This document shows positions 8,788 to 16,879 of a stretch of 43,473 nt of DNA, one piece after another. A program made the translations under genes and the position numbers. Origin of the DNA: Stieleria tagensis (GTDB lineage: Bacteria; Planctomycetota; Planctomycetia; Pirellulales; Pirellulaceae); contig NZ_JAMYFE010000057.1 in assembly GCF_024129865.1 (NCBI RefSeq), positions 1-43,473 of the forward strand. The letters run 5' to 3'. The first letter of the stretch is position 1. Every line of letters starts with the position of its first letter. The notes beneath the pieces are model-generated. The model saw nothing but the letters and a program-made list of their open reading frames with translations, made no database searches and was not told the origin of the DNA.

Positions 8788-9704
8788 TCACTGCGTGTGT
8801 ACGGCGATGCATCTGATTCGGGCACGACCATTCGTTGTCTGAGATCTAACAGATCGCCTAACAATTCCTGGCAGCGCTGGGATTCGTTCTGACGCGCCTG
8901 GTTCATCAGCTCCATTGCCGGCTGCGTCAATGCGGGAAAGCCAACGGTTCCGCCGGCTCCCTTCAACCAATGCGCCTCGTTTTCCAAGTCCGAAAATCGC
9001 ATGGATTGGACCATCGAGAGCATGCCCAGTAGTCGCACGTCGAGTCGTTTGACAAAATCGATTGCAATTTCGCGGTACTCCGGATCGTCCATCGGCAGGG
9101 TGCAATGGATCGGCGCACCCAGATCGATGGTGTTCGTTTCCAGGTCGTCAGTCTGTTGGGGATCGTCGATTTCAGACAGATCGCTGGCCGGAGGCTGGGA
9201 TCGCTTCAGCACAAAACAAAAGGGGATAAAACACACCGGGCATAGAAACGCCAGCAGTCGCCAGACCGCCTGGTCGGCGTCCGCCAGTTCGCGATCGGCA
9301 AATGCGAGTTGCAGGTTTCCCCAGGGTTGCCCGAAGCGATAGACCGGGGCTGTCAGGTTGGATTCGCTGTGTCGGGGGTCATCCGACCAAAGCAAGTGAT
9401 GACCGGGAGTTGCAAACCGGAAATCACCCTCCGGATTGAGCAACCCTGCCGATTCGAGGCTGCGATTGCGTTGAACCAATGCCTCCACCGTCGACTGGAA
9501 ATCAGCAGCGTCTCCATCGACGACCATCGCAGTACCGCTGACAGCCAGCGATTCGCACAGCGAAACACGACCTTGGATCAGTTGCTGTTTCCCCGAGGGG
9601 ACCAACCCGAGTTCAAAGGCCAGCAAAACAACGCCAGCCAGAATGCCGACCAGCAGGATCGCCAAATGGAAACGGATCGGGATGCGAGTGGAAAAATTCA
9701 GCAT
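8769..9704 (-). CDS. Membrane-anchored histidine phosphotransfer (Hpt) domain protein
   Basis: About 311 residues from ATG 9704; an upstream in-frame start at 9818 adds 38 polar Ser/Thr/Arg-rich residues. Layout: TM helix at ~13-33, a periplasmic region of ~115 residues (34-148), TM helix at ~149-167, then a cytoplasmic tail with an Hpt domain (about 200-290). The H-box AHWLKGAGGTVG gives phosphoacceptor H245, and the following helices fit the four-helix bundle. No histidine kinase core, receiver or HAMP domain is present in the protein or nearby. It therefore looks like a sensor-linked phosphorelay intermediate working with kinases encoded elsewhere. The periplasmic part has no recognised fold. 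The 3' end overlaps the convergent M42-like gene. Confidence 0.8.
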   Translation of the reverse strand: MLNFSTRIPIRFHLAILLVGILAGVVLLAFELGLVPSGKQQLIQGRVSLCESLAVSGTAMVVDGDAADFQSTVEALVQRNRSLESAGLLNPEGDFRFATPGHHLLWSDDPRHSESNLTAPVYRFGQPWGNLQLAFADRELADADQAVWRLLAFLCPVCFIPFCFVLKRSQPPASDLSEIDDPQQTDDLETNTIDLGAPIHCTLPMDDPEYREIAIDFVKRLDVRLLGMLSMVQSMRFSDLENEAHWLKGAGGTVGFPALTQPAMELMNQARQNESQRCQELLGDLLDLRQRMVVPESDASPYTRSDQGLGS

Positions 9705-10030
9705 CGGTGCTTGGCGACAAACATTCAAACGGGCACGCGGCGTGGACGTGGGACGAGATGTCTGGCTGGAAGCCACTGTTGCTTGGCCCCGTACTGATCC
9801 CTCGCTCTGATTTAGCATCGGATGTTTGGATTTCGTCCGATCAATTTCGATCGGTCAGTCGGGCGATGGTTTCGGTGTTGCCAGCGGCCAAGGGCGTTGT
9901 GCAAGGATCAGTCGATCGTTGTCAATTGTGACGGTCGCTCCACTGGCAAGGTTCCTGTGGGATCGGGGGCCTGCAACCGCGATTCCCAACCCGGCGGGTT
10001 GGTTTTGAAGCCAGCGCTTTCGTGTGAGGC

Positions 10031-10113
10031 ATTGGTTTTTGGAAATCCGAAGCGTCAGCGAGGGATCCCGATAACACGCTGAATCCCTCGTTGACGCGTT
10101 TTGAGGCCAGCGC
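10031..10113 (+). repeat. Intergenic palindromic repeat, GCGTCAGCGAGGGAT-core type (copy 1)
   Basis: Aligned by eye with 43391-43473: the same flank (TTGGTTTTTGG...), the same core and the same end (GCGTTTTGA...GCGC). The core is a hairpin: 10052-10066 pairs with 10083-10097 (14 of 15 positions) around a 16-base loop. The left flank also matches the flanks of the repeats at 27.4 and 35.2 kb. Confidence 0.75.
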
Positions 10114-10195
10114 TAATCAGCCTTTTCAACTCAAATAGACCGGCAAATTGCCGCTTCGATCGTTTCACTCTTCCTTGGGAGAGTCGGCCTCTCAG

Positions 10196-10231
10196 GGCCG
10201 GAGAGGGGCGCGCCGAGAACCCTCTCCGGCC
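10196..10231. repeat. GC-rich perfect hairpin
   Basis: GGCCGGAGAGGG (10196-10207) is followed by a 12-base loop and its exact complement CCCTCTCCGGCC (10220-10231). It lies about 120 bases downstream of the trmL stop. No T-tract follows on either strand, so it is not a classical terminator, although it could still block transcription or protect a 3' end. Confidence 0.65.
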
Positions 10232-10351
10232 GCTTGGACGTCGGACTCTGCCGCGCGGCGGGCGAGTGAATCACGAAAGCGCTGGCTTCAAAACGGACGC
10301 GTCTTGGTTGTGGTGAAAAACGCAGGTTCAATCCGTGCGAGGCGGGGGCGT

Positions 10352-10957
10352 TCACTCGCTCGCGTGTCGCGATGGTCTTCGATCGGCTCGGTCGCACTGT
10401 TGCAGCTGGCGTTGTTGTTCGAAGAGCACGATTCCGACGGTGGTTGCCAGGTTCAGACTGCGCACTTGCTCGCTGGTCGGCAACCGCAGGGCATGGGGGT
10501 CGCCTGGGCCGACGATTTCGCGTGGTAGTCCGGCGGTTTCCCGACCAAACACAAAACAGTCACCGGCCTGGAATTCGACGTCCCAGAGAGTGCGTGTGGC
10601 GAAGCGTGAGAAGAAAAACGTTCGCTCGGGCGGCATCCGCTGCGCGATGTCGTCCCACTGGTCGACGGCTTCCAAATCCAGGTGTTTCCAATAGTCCAGC
10701 CCCGCGCGGCGGACTCGTTTGTCGCTGAAATCGAAGCTCGCCGGTCGGACAATCCACAGCTTGGCTCCGACCGCGACGCAAGATCGGCCGATGTTGCCGG
10801 TATTTTGTGGGATCTCCGGCTGATACAGCACGACGTGTGCGATCGGGGTGGAATCGGCGGAGCGGCCGGCCAGGTTGACTGGGGTGGGCTGGTGCTCGGG
10901 AGCGGGCTGATCCGACTGTTCAGGCTGATCTGGCGGTGGGGGCGACTGGGCTGACAT
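10352..10957 (-). CDS. trmL: tRNA (cytidine/uridine-2'-O-)-methyltransferase TrmL
   Basis: 201 residues. From about residue 42 the protein is a standard SPOUT methyltransferase of the TrmL/YibK type: VVLYQPEIPQNTGNIGR near the start, FVFGRETAGLP (motif 2) and VRSLNLATTVGIVLFE (motif 3, the knotted SAM-binding region). TrmL methylates the ribose of the wobble nucleotide 34 in tRNA-Leu isoacceptors. The first ~40 residues are Pro/Gln/Ser-rich and not part of the family, so the true start may be internal, or this is a lineage-specific disordered tail. It is divergent from the zinc-ribbon/HD/nagB run, with 228 bases between the starts. Confidence 0.92.
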   Translation of the reverse strand: MSAQSPPPPDQPEQSDQPAPEHQPTPVNLAGRSADSTPIAHVVLYQPEIPQNTGNIGRSCVAVGAKLWIVRPASFDFSDKRVRRAGLDYWKHLDLEAVDQWDDIAQRMPPERTFFFSRFATRTLWDVEFQAGDCFVFGRETAGLPREIVGPGDPHALRLPTSEQVRSLNLATTVGIVLFEQQRQLQQCDRADRRPSRHASE

Positions 10958-11185
10958 GGCTTGGGAATCGCGGTGCGGTGAGAAAACGTTGCCCTTGGAT
11001 CACTAGCTTGGCAAAGCATTGCGTCCGGGGGCGCCGAAGGGTTGCAAAAGGTCTTGGTGACGTGAGAAACTATCGCTACATCATGACTGATTGCCGGTCG
11101 AATTCAGCCGGTCGTCCCACTCTTTTTTACTGCCTCGCTCTTCGACTCGACTGGGCCGGCCCCTGGCTGGTAGAGATCTCGATTC

Positions 11186-11896
11186 ATGCCGATTCAAGTT
11201 ACGTGTCGCCATTGTCTGAAGCGTTTCCAAGTAAGCGACAAATTCGCCGGCAAGACGGGCCCCTGTCCGAATTGTAAGAAACCGATCGAAATCCCTGCGA
11301 TTGACGAGCAGGTTGTCATCCATGCCCCCCAGGATGACTCGCCCAAGGACAGCACCGGAACCAGTGTCCTGAAGCCGGTCGTTCGCAAAGAAACCGATGT
11401 CACCAAAGTCGGTTTGTTCATCACGCTTGGCACCATTGCCGCGGTGTTTGCATTTGCGTTTGCACTGCGGTTTATCGAACAGACCGACATCGCGATGTTC
11501 ATCGCCCAATTGTTGGGGCTGGTTGTTTTGGCACCCCCACTGGTCTGGGCCGGGTACACGTTTCTGTACGACCAAGAACGCGAGCCCTATGTTGGCCCTG
11601 AACTGCGCAACCGGGTGTTGATCTGTTCGGCGATCTTTGTGGTGCTGTGGTGTGTCTACGCATTTGTGCCGACCTACGTGTTCGAGCTCAATCAGCCCGC
11701 CGAGATGTCGTACGCGGTGTTCGGCATCACACTTTGTGTGATGATCGCCTTGGGGGCACTGGCGTCGGCCGGCACATTCGAACTGGAATACTTTAGTGGA
11801 GTGATTCACGCGGGGCTGTATTTCATCGTGATTGTCTTGCTGGCGTTTACCAGCGGTGTGACGTTGGCCGGACTTCCCACCGAGCTGATGCCGTGA
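11186..11896 (+). CDS. Zinc-ribbon multi-pass membrane protein
   Basis: 236 residues. The N-terminus is a small zinc-ribbon: C7-x2-C10 and C27-x2-C30 (CRHCLKRF...CPNCKK). A polar linker (about 35-72) follows, then about five hydrophobic helices (roughly 73-95, 102-125, 143-165, 176-197, 205-228). Planctomycetes encode many proteins with this kind of short N-terminal ribbon ahead of membrane segments; their role is not established. It begins a tight same-strand run: its stop overlaps the GTG start of the HD phosphohydrolase by four bases (GTGA), implying translational coupling. No enzymatic motif is seen. Confidence 0.75.
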   Translation: MPIQVTCRHCLKRFQVSDKFAGKTGPCPNCKKPIEIPAIDEQVVIHAPQDDSPKDSTGTSVLKPVVRKETDVTKVGLFITLGTIAAVFAFAFALRFIEQTDIAMFIAQLLGLVVLAPPLVWAGYTFLYDQEREPYVGPELRNRVLICSAIFVVLWCVYAFVPTYVFELNQPAEMSYAVFGITLCVMIALGALASAGTFELEYFSGVIHAGLYFIVIVLLAFTSGVTLAGLPTELMP

Positions 11897-13263
11897 TTGA
11901 GCTTCCCGAGTTGGATTTGCTGTATCGTGCGGGTGCCGATACAGGGTCGTTGATTCGCATTCCGCCGGCTGATTCGATCCCATTGACCGATCGTGTGCGG
12001 CGGATCTTGGACACTGCGGCGGTTCGACGACTGGCGGGAATCAGCCAGTTGGGAATGGTGGCGTTGGTCTATCCCGGAGCGATGCACACGCGGTTTGAGC
12101 ACACGTTGGGTGTGTATCAGAATGCGCTGCGTTTGTTGGCACGATTTCTCGGTGACCCCCTGGCATCGCAATGGTTAGACGAAAAGAGCTGTGACGCCTT
12201 TCTGGTCGCAGCATTGGTTCATGATCTGGGACACTGGCCGTTTTGTCATCCGATCGAAGACATGCAGCTGGATCAACTGCCGCGTCATGAATCACGTGTC
12301 GGCCAACTGTTGCGCGACGGCGAACTGGCGGACTGTTTAACCCAGGATTGGCGCTGTGACGCGGAAGACATCATCGGGTTACTGGATCCGGCACACGCGG
12401 CTGCACAAACAAACTGCCAAGCAACAACGTTTTTGGCGAGCTGTTTAAGCGGTCCGATCGATATCGACAAATTGGATTACCTGCAACGTGACAGTCTGCA
12501 TTGCGGAGTTGATTACGGACGCAACTTTGATGCCGGCCGATTGATTTCATCGCTGGTCGTTGATCCGGTGACCGGGCACCTGGCTGTGGGCGAAAAAGGG
12601 CGCACGGCAGCCGAGATGATGGTGTTCGCCCGGTACATCATGTTCAGCGAAGTCTATTGGCATCATGCCGTTCGCTCGGCCACTGCGATGCTGCAACGCA
12701 GCGTCTTTCTGCTGCACAATCGAGTGGATCTGCAGGCGACGTTGTCGATGACCGATGCCGATTGGATCGCCAGGCTACGCCGCGCCGGACAAGGCAGCCT
12801 GGCTGAACCGATGATCGAAGGGTTGTTCGGTCCGCGCCGGCAGCTGTTCAAACGAGTCGCCGAATTCAGTGTCCTGGGCGGTATCGAAATCCATCAACGG
12901 CTTGCGAGACGACCCTATTGGTGGCTAGTCGGACTGTGTGAAATCCTGGCGGATCGAATCAGTCATTGCAGCGGCGTGGCCGTCGCGCCGGCTGACCTGT
13001 TGATCGATGCACCGCCGGTTAAATTGGAAGTCGACATCAATACCACAGTGCTGTTGACTGACGGGCGCGCCGCCAGTTTGGGTGACGTTTCACCCGTGGT
13101 GGCTGTGTTGGCCAAAGAACAATTTGACAACTACGTCAAACGTGTTCGCATTTTTGTTCGACCGGATTTGCGACAGGAACTCCGTCAACATTATTCAACT
13201 TCAGATCACTGGTCTCAGCTGTTGATCGAATCCGCGGACCAGGCGGAAAAGGAATGGGCATGA
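11893..13263 (+). CDS. HD-domain phosphohydrolase (COG1078/dGTPase-like)
   Basis: 456 residues, GTG start overlapping the previous stop. Metal-binding HD-superfamily residues are visible: H70 in MHTRFEHTLG, the H110-D111 doublet with H114 in LVHDLGHWPFCH, and the later aspartate in PIDIDKLDYLQRD. This matches the COG1078 group of metal-dependent phosphohydrolases related to dGTPases and SAMHD1. Substrate probably a nucleotide or phosphorylated metabolite; not determinable here. The nagB start at 13260 overlaps its stop (ATGA), so the two are probably co-translated. Cytoplasmic. Confidence 0.85.
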   Translation: MIELPELDLLYRAGADTGSLIRIPPADSIPLTDRVRRILDTAAVRRLAGISQLGMVALVYPGAMHTRFEHTLGVYQNALRLLARFLGDPLASQWLDEKSCDAFLVAALVHDLGHWPFCHPIEDMQLDQLPRHESRVGQLLRDGELADCLTQDWRCDAEDIIGLLDPAHAAAQTNCQATTFLASCLSGPIDIDKLDYLQRDSLHCGVDYGRNFDAGRLISSLVVDPVTGHLAVGEKGRTAAEMMVFARYIMFSEVYWHHAVRSATAMLQRSVFLLHNRVDLQATLSMTDADWIARLRRAGQGSLAEPMIEGLFGPRRQLFKRVAEFSVLGGIEIHQRLARRPYWWLVGLCEILADRISHCSGVAVAPADLLIDAPPVKLEVDINTTVLLTDGRAASLGDVSPVVAVLAKEQFDNYVKRVRIFVRPDLRQELRQHYSTSDHWSQLLIESADQAEKEWA

Positions 13264-14027
13264 ACCAAGAATTCACTCTCAATGCAATGCGAACCATCGT
13301 CTGTCAGGATGCACAGGGTGCGGCAAAAACCGTGGCGGGCCTGATTGCCGATCAGGTGCGACAAAATCCGAAAAGTGTTCTGGGGTTGGCCACCGGCGGG
13401 ACCCCTGTGGCGACCTACCAGGTGCTAATTGAAATGGCACGCCGCGGCGAAGTCGACTTTCGCCAGGTCACTTCGTTCAATCTGGATGAATACATTGGGC
13501 TAGCCGGCGACCATCCGCAAAGCTTCCGCGCGTTCATGGACGAACAACTGTTTGGGCAGATCAACATCCCCATCGAGCAGACGTTTGTTCCAGATGGTTG
13601 TGCGAGCGACATCGATGCCTCTTGTGCGCGGTACGAAGCGATGATTCGCGATGCCGGTGGAATCGATATGCAACTGCTGGGAATCGGGCACAACGGGCAC
13701 ATTGCGTTCAACGAGCCGGGATCGGAATTTGATAGCCGAACGCGGCAGGTCGAATTGACCGCCGAAACGATCGACAAGAACGCTCGCTTTTTTGACTCGC
13801 CCGACCAAGTGCCGCGGCACGCAATCACCATGGGCATTGCCACCATTCTGGACGCACGTCAGATCGTGTTGTTGGCCACCGGCGCGGGGAAAGCCGACGC
13901 GGTTCGCAACATGCTGGCGGGCCCGGTCGTTGCGGCACACCCCGCATCGTTACTGCGCAATCACAGTCACGTCACCGTGGTGCTTGATCCGCCCGCTGCT
14001 GCCGCGGTTACCGAGTTGCAACAATAG
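13260..14027 (+). CDS. nagB: Glucosamine-6-phosphate deaminase
   Basis: About 255 residues, matching the short NagB form. It converts glucosamine-6-phosphate to fructose-6-phosphate and ammonia, the last step feeding amino sugars into glycolysis. Visible family motifs: GLATGGTPVATY (phosphate loop), TSFNLDEYIGL (catalytic Asp), LGIGHNGHIAFNEPG (active-site His and Glu), and a conserved C-terminal region. ATG 13260 is preferred because AAGGA lies six bases upstream and it forms an ATGA overlap with the HD gene; ATG 13254 is possible. There is no nagA or amino-sugar transporter nearby, so its tie to the HD gene is unexplained. Confidence 0.94.
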   Translation: MNQEFTLNAMRTIVCQDAQGAAKTVAGLIADQVRQNPKSVLGLATGGTPVATYQVLIEMARRGEVDFRQVTSFNLDEYIGLAGDHPQSFRAFMDEQLFGQINIPIEQTFVPDGCASDIDASCARYEAMIRDAGGIDMQLLGIGHNGHIAFNEPGSEFDSRTRQVELTAETIDKNARFFDSPDQVPRHAITMGIATILDARQIVLLATGAGKADAVRNMLAGPVVAAHPASLLRNHSHVTVVLDPPAAAAVTELQQ

Positions 14028-14072
14028 ATCTCGCTAGGAATTCATCCTTGGCGCTGCTACGGGGAAAACAAA

Positions 14073-15149
14073 ATGAACGTTCCAACGCATCCCAGTGCGA
14101 CGGCACTGCATAGCCAAGTCGCGATCGTTGGGGCGGGGCCGATCGGAATCGAATTGGCCGTCGCGCTCAAGCGAGCCAATCTGACATTTCAGATTTTTGA
14201 TGCCGGTTCAGTCGGCCAAACCATTTCTTGGTGGGCACCGCAAACGCGATGGTTTAGTAGCAACGAACGGATTGCGATTTGCGGGGTCCCGTTGACGACG
14301 CTGGATCAGGCGAAAGCGACGCGTGAGCAGTATTTGAACTATTTGTGCAGCGTCGCTCAGCAGTTTGACCTACAGATCCATTCGTATTCGCCGGTCACCA
14401 AGATCCAATCGGCCGGCGACCGATTTGCGGTCACCGCGAATCCTGTTGGTGGGCCGGAGGTGTATTCCGCCGAGTCCGTGGTGCTTGCGATCGGTGGCAC
14501 TGATTTTCCTCGCAAGTTGAAGATCGAGGGCGAGGATCTGCCGCATGTTGACGGCTATTTACGCGAGCCCCATCGTTATTTCGGACGCCGAGTGTTGATC
14601 ATCGGTGGTCGCAACAGTGCGATCGAAGCCGCACTGCGATTGCATCATGCCGGCGCCCAGGTGTCACTAAGTTATCGCGGCAGTGAATTGCCCGAGGACG
14701 GAATCAAGTACTGGTTGCTGCCGGAGATTAAGGGGCTATTAAAAGCCGGGCGGATTGCGAATTGGGTGGGTACCACTGTGCAGCAGATTCTGCCGGGGGC
14801 CGTGCGGTTACGATCGGTTCACGATGGTTCGATCACCCAGGTCGCCGCTGATGATGTATTGACGTTGATCGGGTACGAACAAGACAAGACGTTGCTGCGG
14901 TCGGCCGGGGTGCAGTTGACGGGGCCGACCGACCGTCCGGTCTATGATGAACAAACCATGCAAACCAATGTGCCGGGGATCTATGTCGCCGGCACGGCAA
15001 CGGCAGGAACACAAACCAGCAAGTACAAGACCTTTCTGGAAAACTGCCACTCTCACGTGGACAAGATTGTCACGCACCTGACGGGAGATTCGGCTGCTGG
15101 CGTATCAAGAGCCTACGAGGATCAAATCACGGCTCAACCCGAAAGCTGA
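14073..15149 (+). CDS. YpdA-like FAD/NAD(P)-dependent oxidoreductase
   Basis: 358 residues, 45 bases after nagB. It has two dinucleotide-binding motifs: VAIVGAGPIGIELA near the N-terminus (FAD) and VLIIGGRNSAIEAA at ~175 (NAD(P)H). The TSKYKTFLENCHSH end and overall layout match the YpdA/thioredoxin-reductase-like family, proposed bacillithiol disulfide reductases in Firmicutes. There the FAD motif carries a functional cysteine (GGGPCG type); here that position is Ile (GAGPIG) and there is no CxxC redox pair. The enzyme therefore probably uses another substrate or chemistry. Its 3' end overlaps the convergent miaA by 16 bases. Confidence 0.78.
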   Translation: MNVPTHPSATALHSQVAIVGAGPIGIELAVALKRANLTFQIFDAGSVGQTISWWAPQTRWFSSNERIAICGVPLTTLDQAKATREQYLNYLCSVAQQFDLQIHSYSPVTKIQSAGDRFAVTANPVGGPEVYSAESVVLAIGGTDFPRKLKIEGEDLPHVDGYLREPHRYFGRRVLIIGGRNSAIEAALRLHHAGAQVSLSYRGSELPEDGIKYWLLPEIKGLLKAGRIANWVGTTVQQILPGAVRLRSVHDGSITQVAADDVLTLIGYEQDKTLLRSAGVQLTGPTDRPVYDEQTMQTNVPGIYVAGTATAGTQTSKYKTFLENCHSHVDKIVTHLTGDSAAGVSRAYEDQITAQPES

Positions 15150-16171
15150 CTCGTATCAACACGCTGAATGTGCTCGACTAGAGCGTTGATAATGGAGTCC
15201 GTTTCCATTGGCTGTGTGACCGAGATCGGAGTGATTTCTTGGAACGATCGAAACCAAGTTTCCTGCCGCTTGGCCAACTGCCGGGTATGCGTGGCAACCG
15301 CATCCTGCAGAGATTCCAGCGGCGCCGTGTCGACGTCACTGTCTTGTCCTGCGATCCAGTCAATCGTTTCCCGATAGCCAACCGCCTGAGCCGCTGTTCG
15401 CGAAAGCGGACCAAAGCGTTCCAGTAACGATCGGACTTCGTCTAACAATCCACTGTCGAACATTTGTTTGACACGTTGATTGATTCGTTGGTGCAGTTGT
15501 TTGCGATCATGCTTGATCGCAAACACGCTGCAAGAGTGTGAACTGAGCATCCGATCGAATTGAATTTGACGATGACTGAGCGGGACGCCGGTCAGTTTTG
15601 AAACCTCCAAAGCACGGATCATCCGTCGTGTATCGCCCGGCGCGATTCGTGCCGCAGACAGCGGATCGACTTGAATCAATCGATCCCTCAGGGCGTCGAC
15701 GCCAAATTTCAAAACATCGCGTTCGACGGATTCACGGAACTGCCAATCCGGTGGTGGTCCGGGATCAAAGCCGCGCAAGATGGCTTTGAGATACATCGGT
15801 GTACCGCCGACAAAAATCGGACGCTTTCCACGCGAGAGCACTTCTGCGACGCAGCGATGTGCCTCCGCCAAGTAGTAGGCGACGCTAAAGTCCTGGTCTG
15901 GATCGGCCAAGTCGATCAGATGATGCGAAACCTGTTGCTGGTCAATTCGGCTGGGCTTGGCTGTTCCGATGTCCATGTATCGATACACGGCGATCGAATC
16001 GAGTGACAGGATTTCACCTTCGATTCGCTCGGCCAACTTGATCGCCAACGAACTTTTTCCCGACGCCGTCGATCCGGTCAGAACGATCGCCTGACCGACA
16101 AGCGGCGGGAATGTTGCGGGCGGCGTAGGTGCAGGCATCAAGTTGGGGAAATCGTCGAATGAGTCAAACAA
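15134..16171 (-). CDS. miaA: tRNA dimethylallyltransferase
   Basis: 345 residues (334 if ATG 16138 is used, which removes a short acidic lead and is equally plausible). MiaA transfers a dimethylallyl group to N6 of A37 in tRNAs reading UNN codons. Motifs: P-loop VLTGSTASGKSSLA, LDSIAVYRYMDIGTAKPS, SHHLIDLADPDQDFSVA, and FVGGTPMYLKAILRG, all in the expected order for a full-length enzyme. It is convergent with the YpdA-like gene, and its 5' end lies close to the GNAT gene on the opposite strand. Confidence 0.94.
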   Translation of the reverse strand: MFDSFDDFPNLMPAPTPPATFPPLVGQAIVLTGSTASGKSSLAIKLAERIEGEILSLDSIAVYRYMDIGTAKPSRIDQQQVSHHLIDLADPDQDFSVAYYLAEAHRCVAEVLSRGKRPIFVGGTPMYLKAILRGFDPGPPPDWQFRESVERDVLKFGVDALRDRLIQVDPLSAARIAPGDTRRMIRALEVSKLTGVPLSHRQIQFDRMLSSHSCSVFAIKHDRKQLHQRINQRVKQMFDSGLLDEVRSLLERFGPLSRTAAQAVGYRETIDWIAGQDSDVDTAPLESLQDAVATHTRQLAKRQETWFRSFQEITPISVTQPMETDSIINALVEHIQRVDTSQLSG

Positions 16172-16289
16172 TCAGAAAAGTCTACAAAACCGGCAAGCTG
16201 GGTATTTGATCTCGCTGCGGAGTCGCGTTGGGGGTTTAAGTTTATGCCGATTCGGCTCGGTTGGTAAACGCGTGGTAGAATCAAACTCC

Positions 16290-16865
16290 ATGGGTATGAC
16301 ATATTTCAAACGATATCGAATGGAGTTTGACCTCCGCGACTGGCATGCCGACACTCCGTCGGTCCCCAGCGGATATGAGTTGTTGTCCTACAACCCGGGT
16401 TTGATTCGAGACCATGCATTGGCCAAATTCAACAGCTTTCGCCAAGAACTTGATGCCAACGTCTTCCCCTGTCTGTCGCGCCGTGACGGCTGTTTGCACC
16501 TGATGCGGGAGATTTCTAGCCGCGCGGACTTTGTTCCCGAAGCCACCTGGTTGATCCGATATCGCCACTCAGACCCGCGGTCGGGAGCGGTTCAAACGTT
16601 GGCTGTCGGGACAATCCAAGGGTTATCGACCGAGGGCTGGGGGGCGATTCAGAACATTGGGATTGATCCCGCCCATCGTGGCAAAGGGTTGGGCTCGATT
16701 CTGATGTCGATGGCTGCCACCGGATTTCGTTCGACGGGGCTGGAACGGATGCACTTAGAGGTCACCACCGAGAACACCGGCGCCGTACGTTTGTACGAGC
16801 GGCTAGGGTTCAAACGGGCCCACGTGGTTTACAAAGCGGCCGACGTCGCTAGCGTGAAAGCGTAG
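16290..16865 (+). CDS. GNAT-family N-acetyltransferase
   Basis: About 191 residues from ATG 16290 (ATG 16296 also possible). An upstream in-frame start at 16143 would overlap the 5' end of miaA and adds unrelated sequence. The acetyl-CoA-binding motif A is NIGIDPAHRGKGLGSILM, followed by a typical motif B region, NTGAVRLYERLGFKR. The N-terminal half, with the acceptor pocket, is not recognisable, so the substrate (protein amine, amino acid or small amine) is open. A single gene between miaA and the convergent anti-sigma operon. Confidence 0.85.
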   Translation: MGMTYFKRYRMEFDLRDWHADTPSVPSGYELLSYNPGLIRDHALAKFNSFRQELDANVFPCLSRRDGCLHLMREISSRADFVPEATWLIRYRHSDPRSGAVQTLAVGTIQGLSTEGWGAIQNIGIDPAHRGKGLGSILMSMAATGFRSTGLERMHLEVTTENTGAVRLYERLGFKRAHVVYKAADVASVKA

Positions 16866-16879
16866 CCAGCGGGACTGGA

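Larger units (their letters stand above)
10002..10294. repeat. Perfect 23-bp inverted repeat pair enclosing 247 bp
   Basis: Bases 10002-10024 (core GAAGCCAGCGCTTTCGTG) are the exact reverse complement of 10272-10294. The interval between them contains a repeat-family copy (10031-10113) and a hairpin (10196-10231). A perfect terminal inverted repeat around a non-coding 247-bp interior resembles a small non-autonomous mobile element or composite intergenic repeat. No flanking target duplication was identified. Confidence 0.6.
9705..10351. other. Palindrome-rich intergenic region without a supported gene
   Basis: About 650 bases between the Hpt protein and trmL. Small open frames exist on both strands but overlap each other and consist mostly of repeat sequence. 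The right two thirds hold a 23-bp inverted repeat pair, one copy of the window's intergenic repeat family and a strong GC-rich hairpin, listed separately. Confidence 0.7.

Noticed and set aside
10196-10231. Hairpin as a rho-independent terminator of trmL
   Set aside because: No T-tract on either strand and about 120 bases from the stop; listed as a repeat instead.
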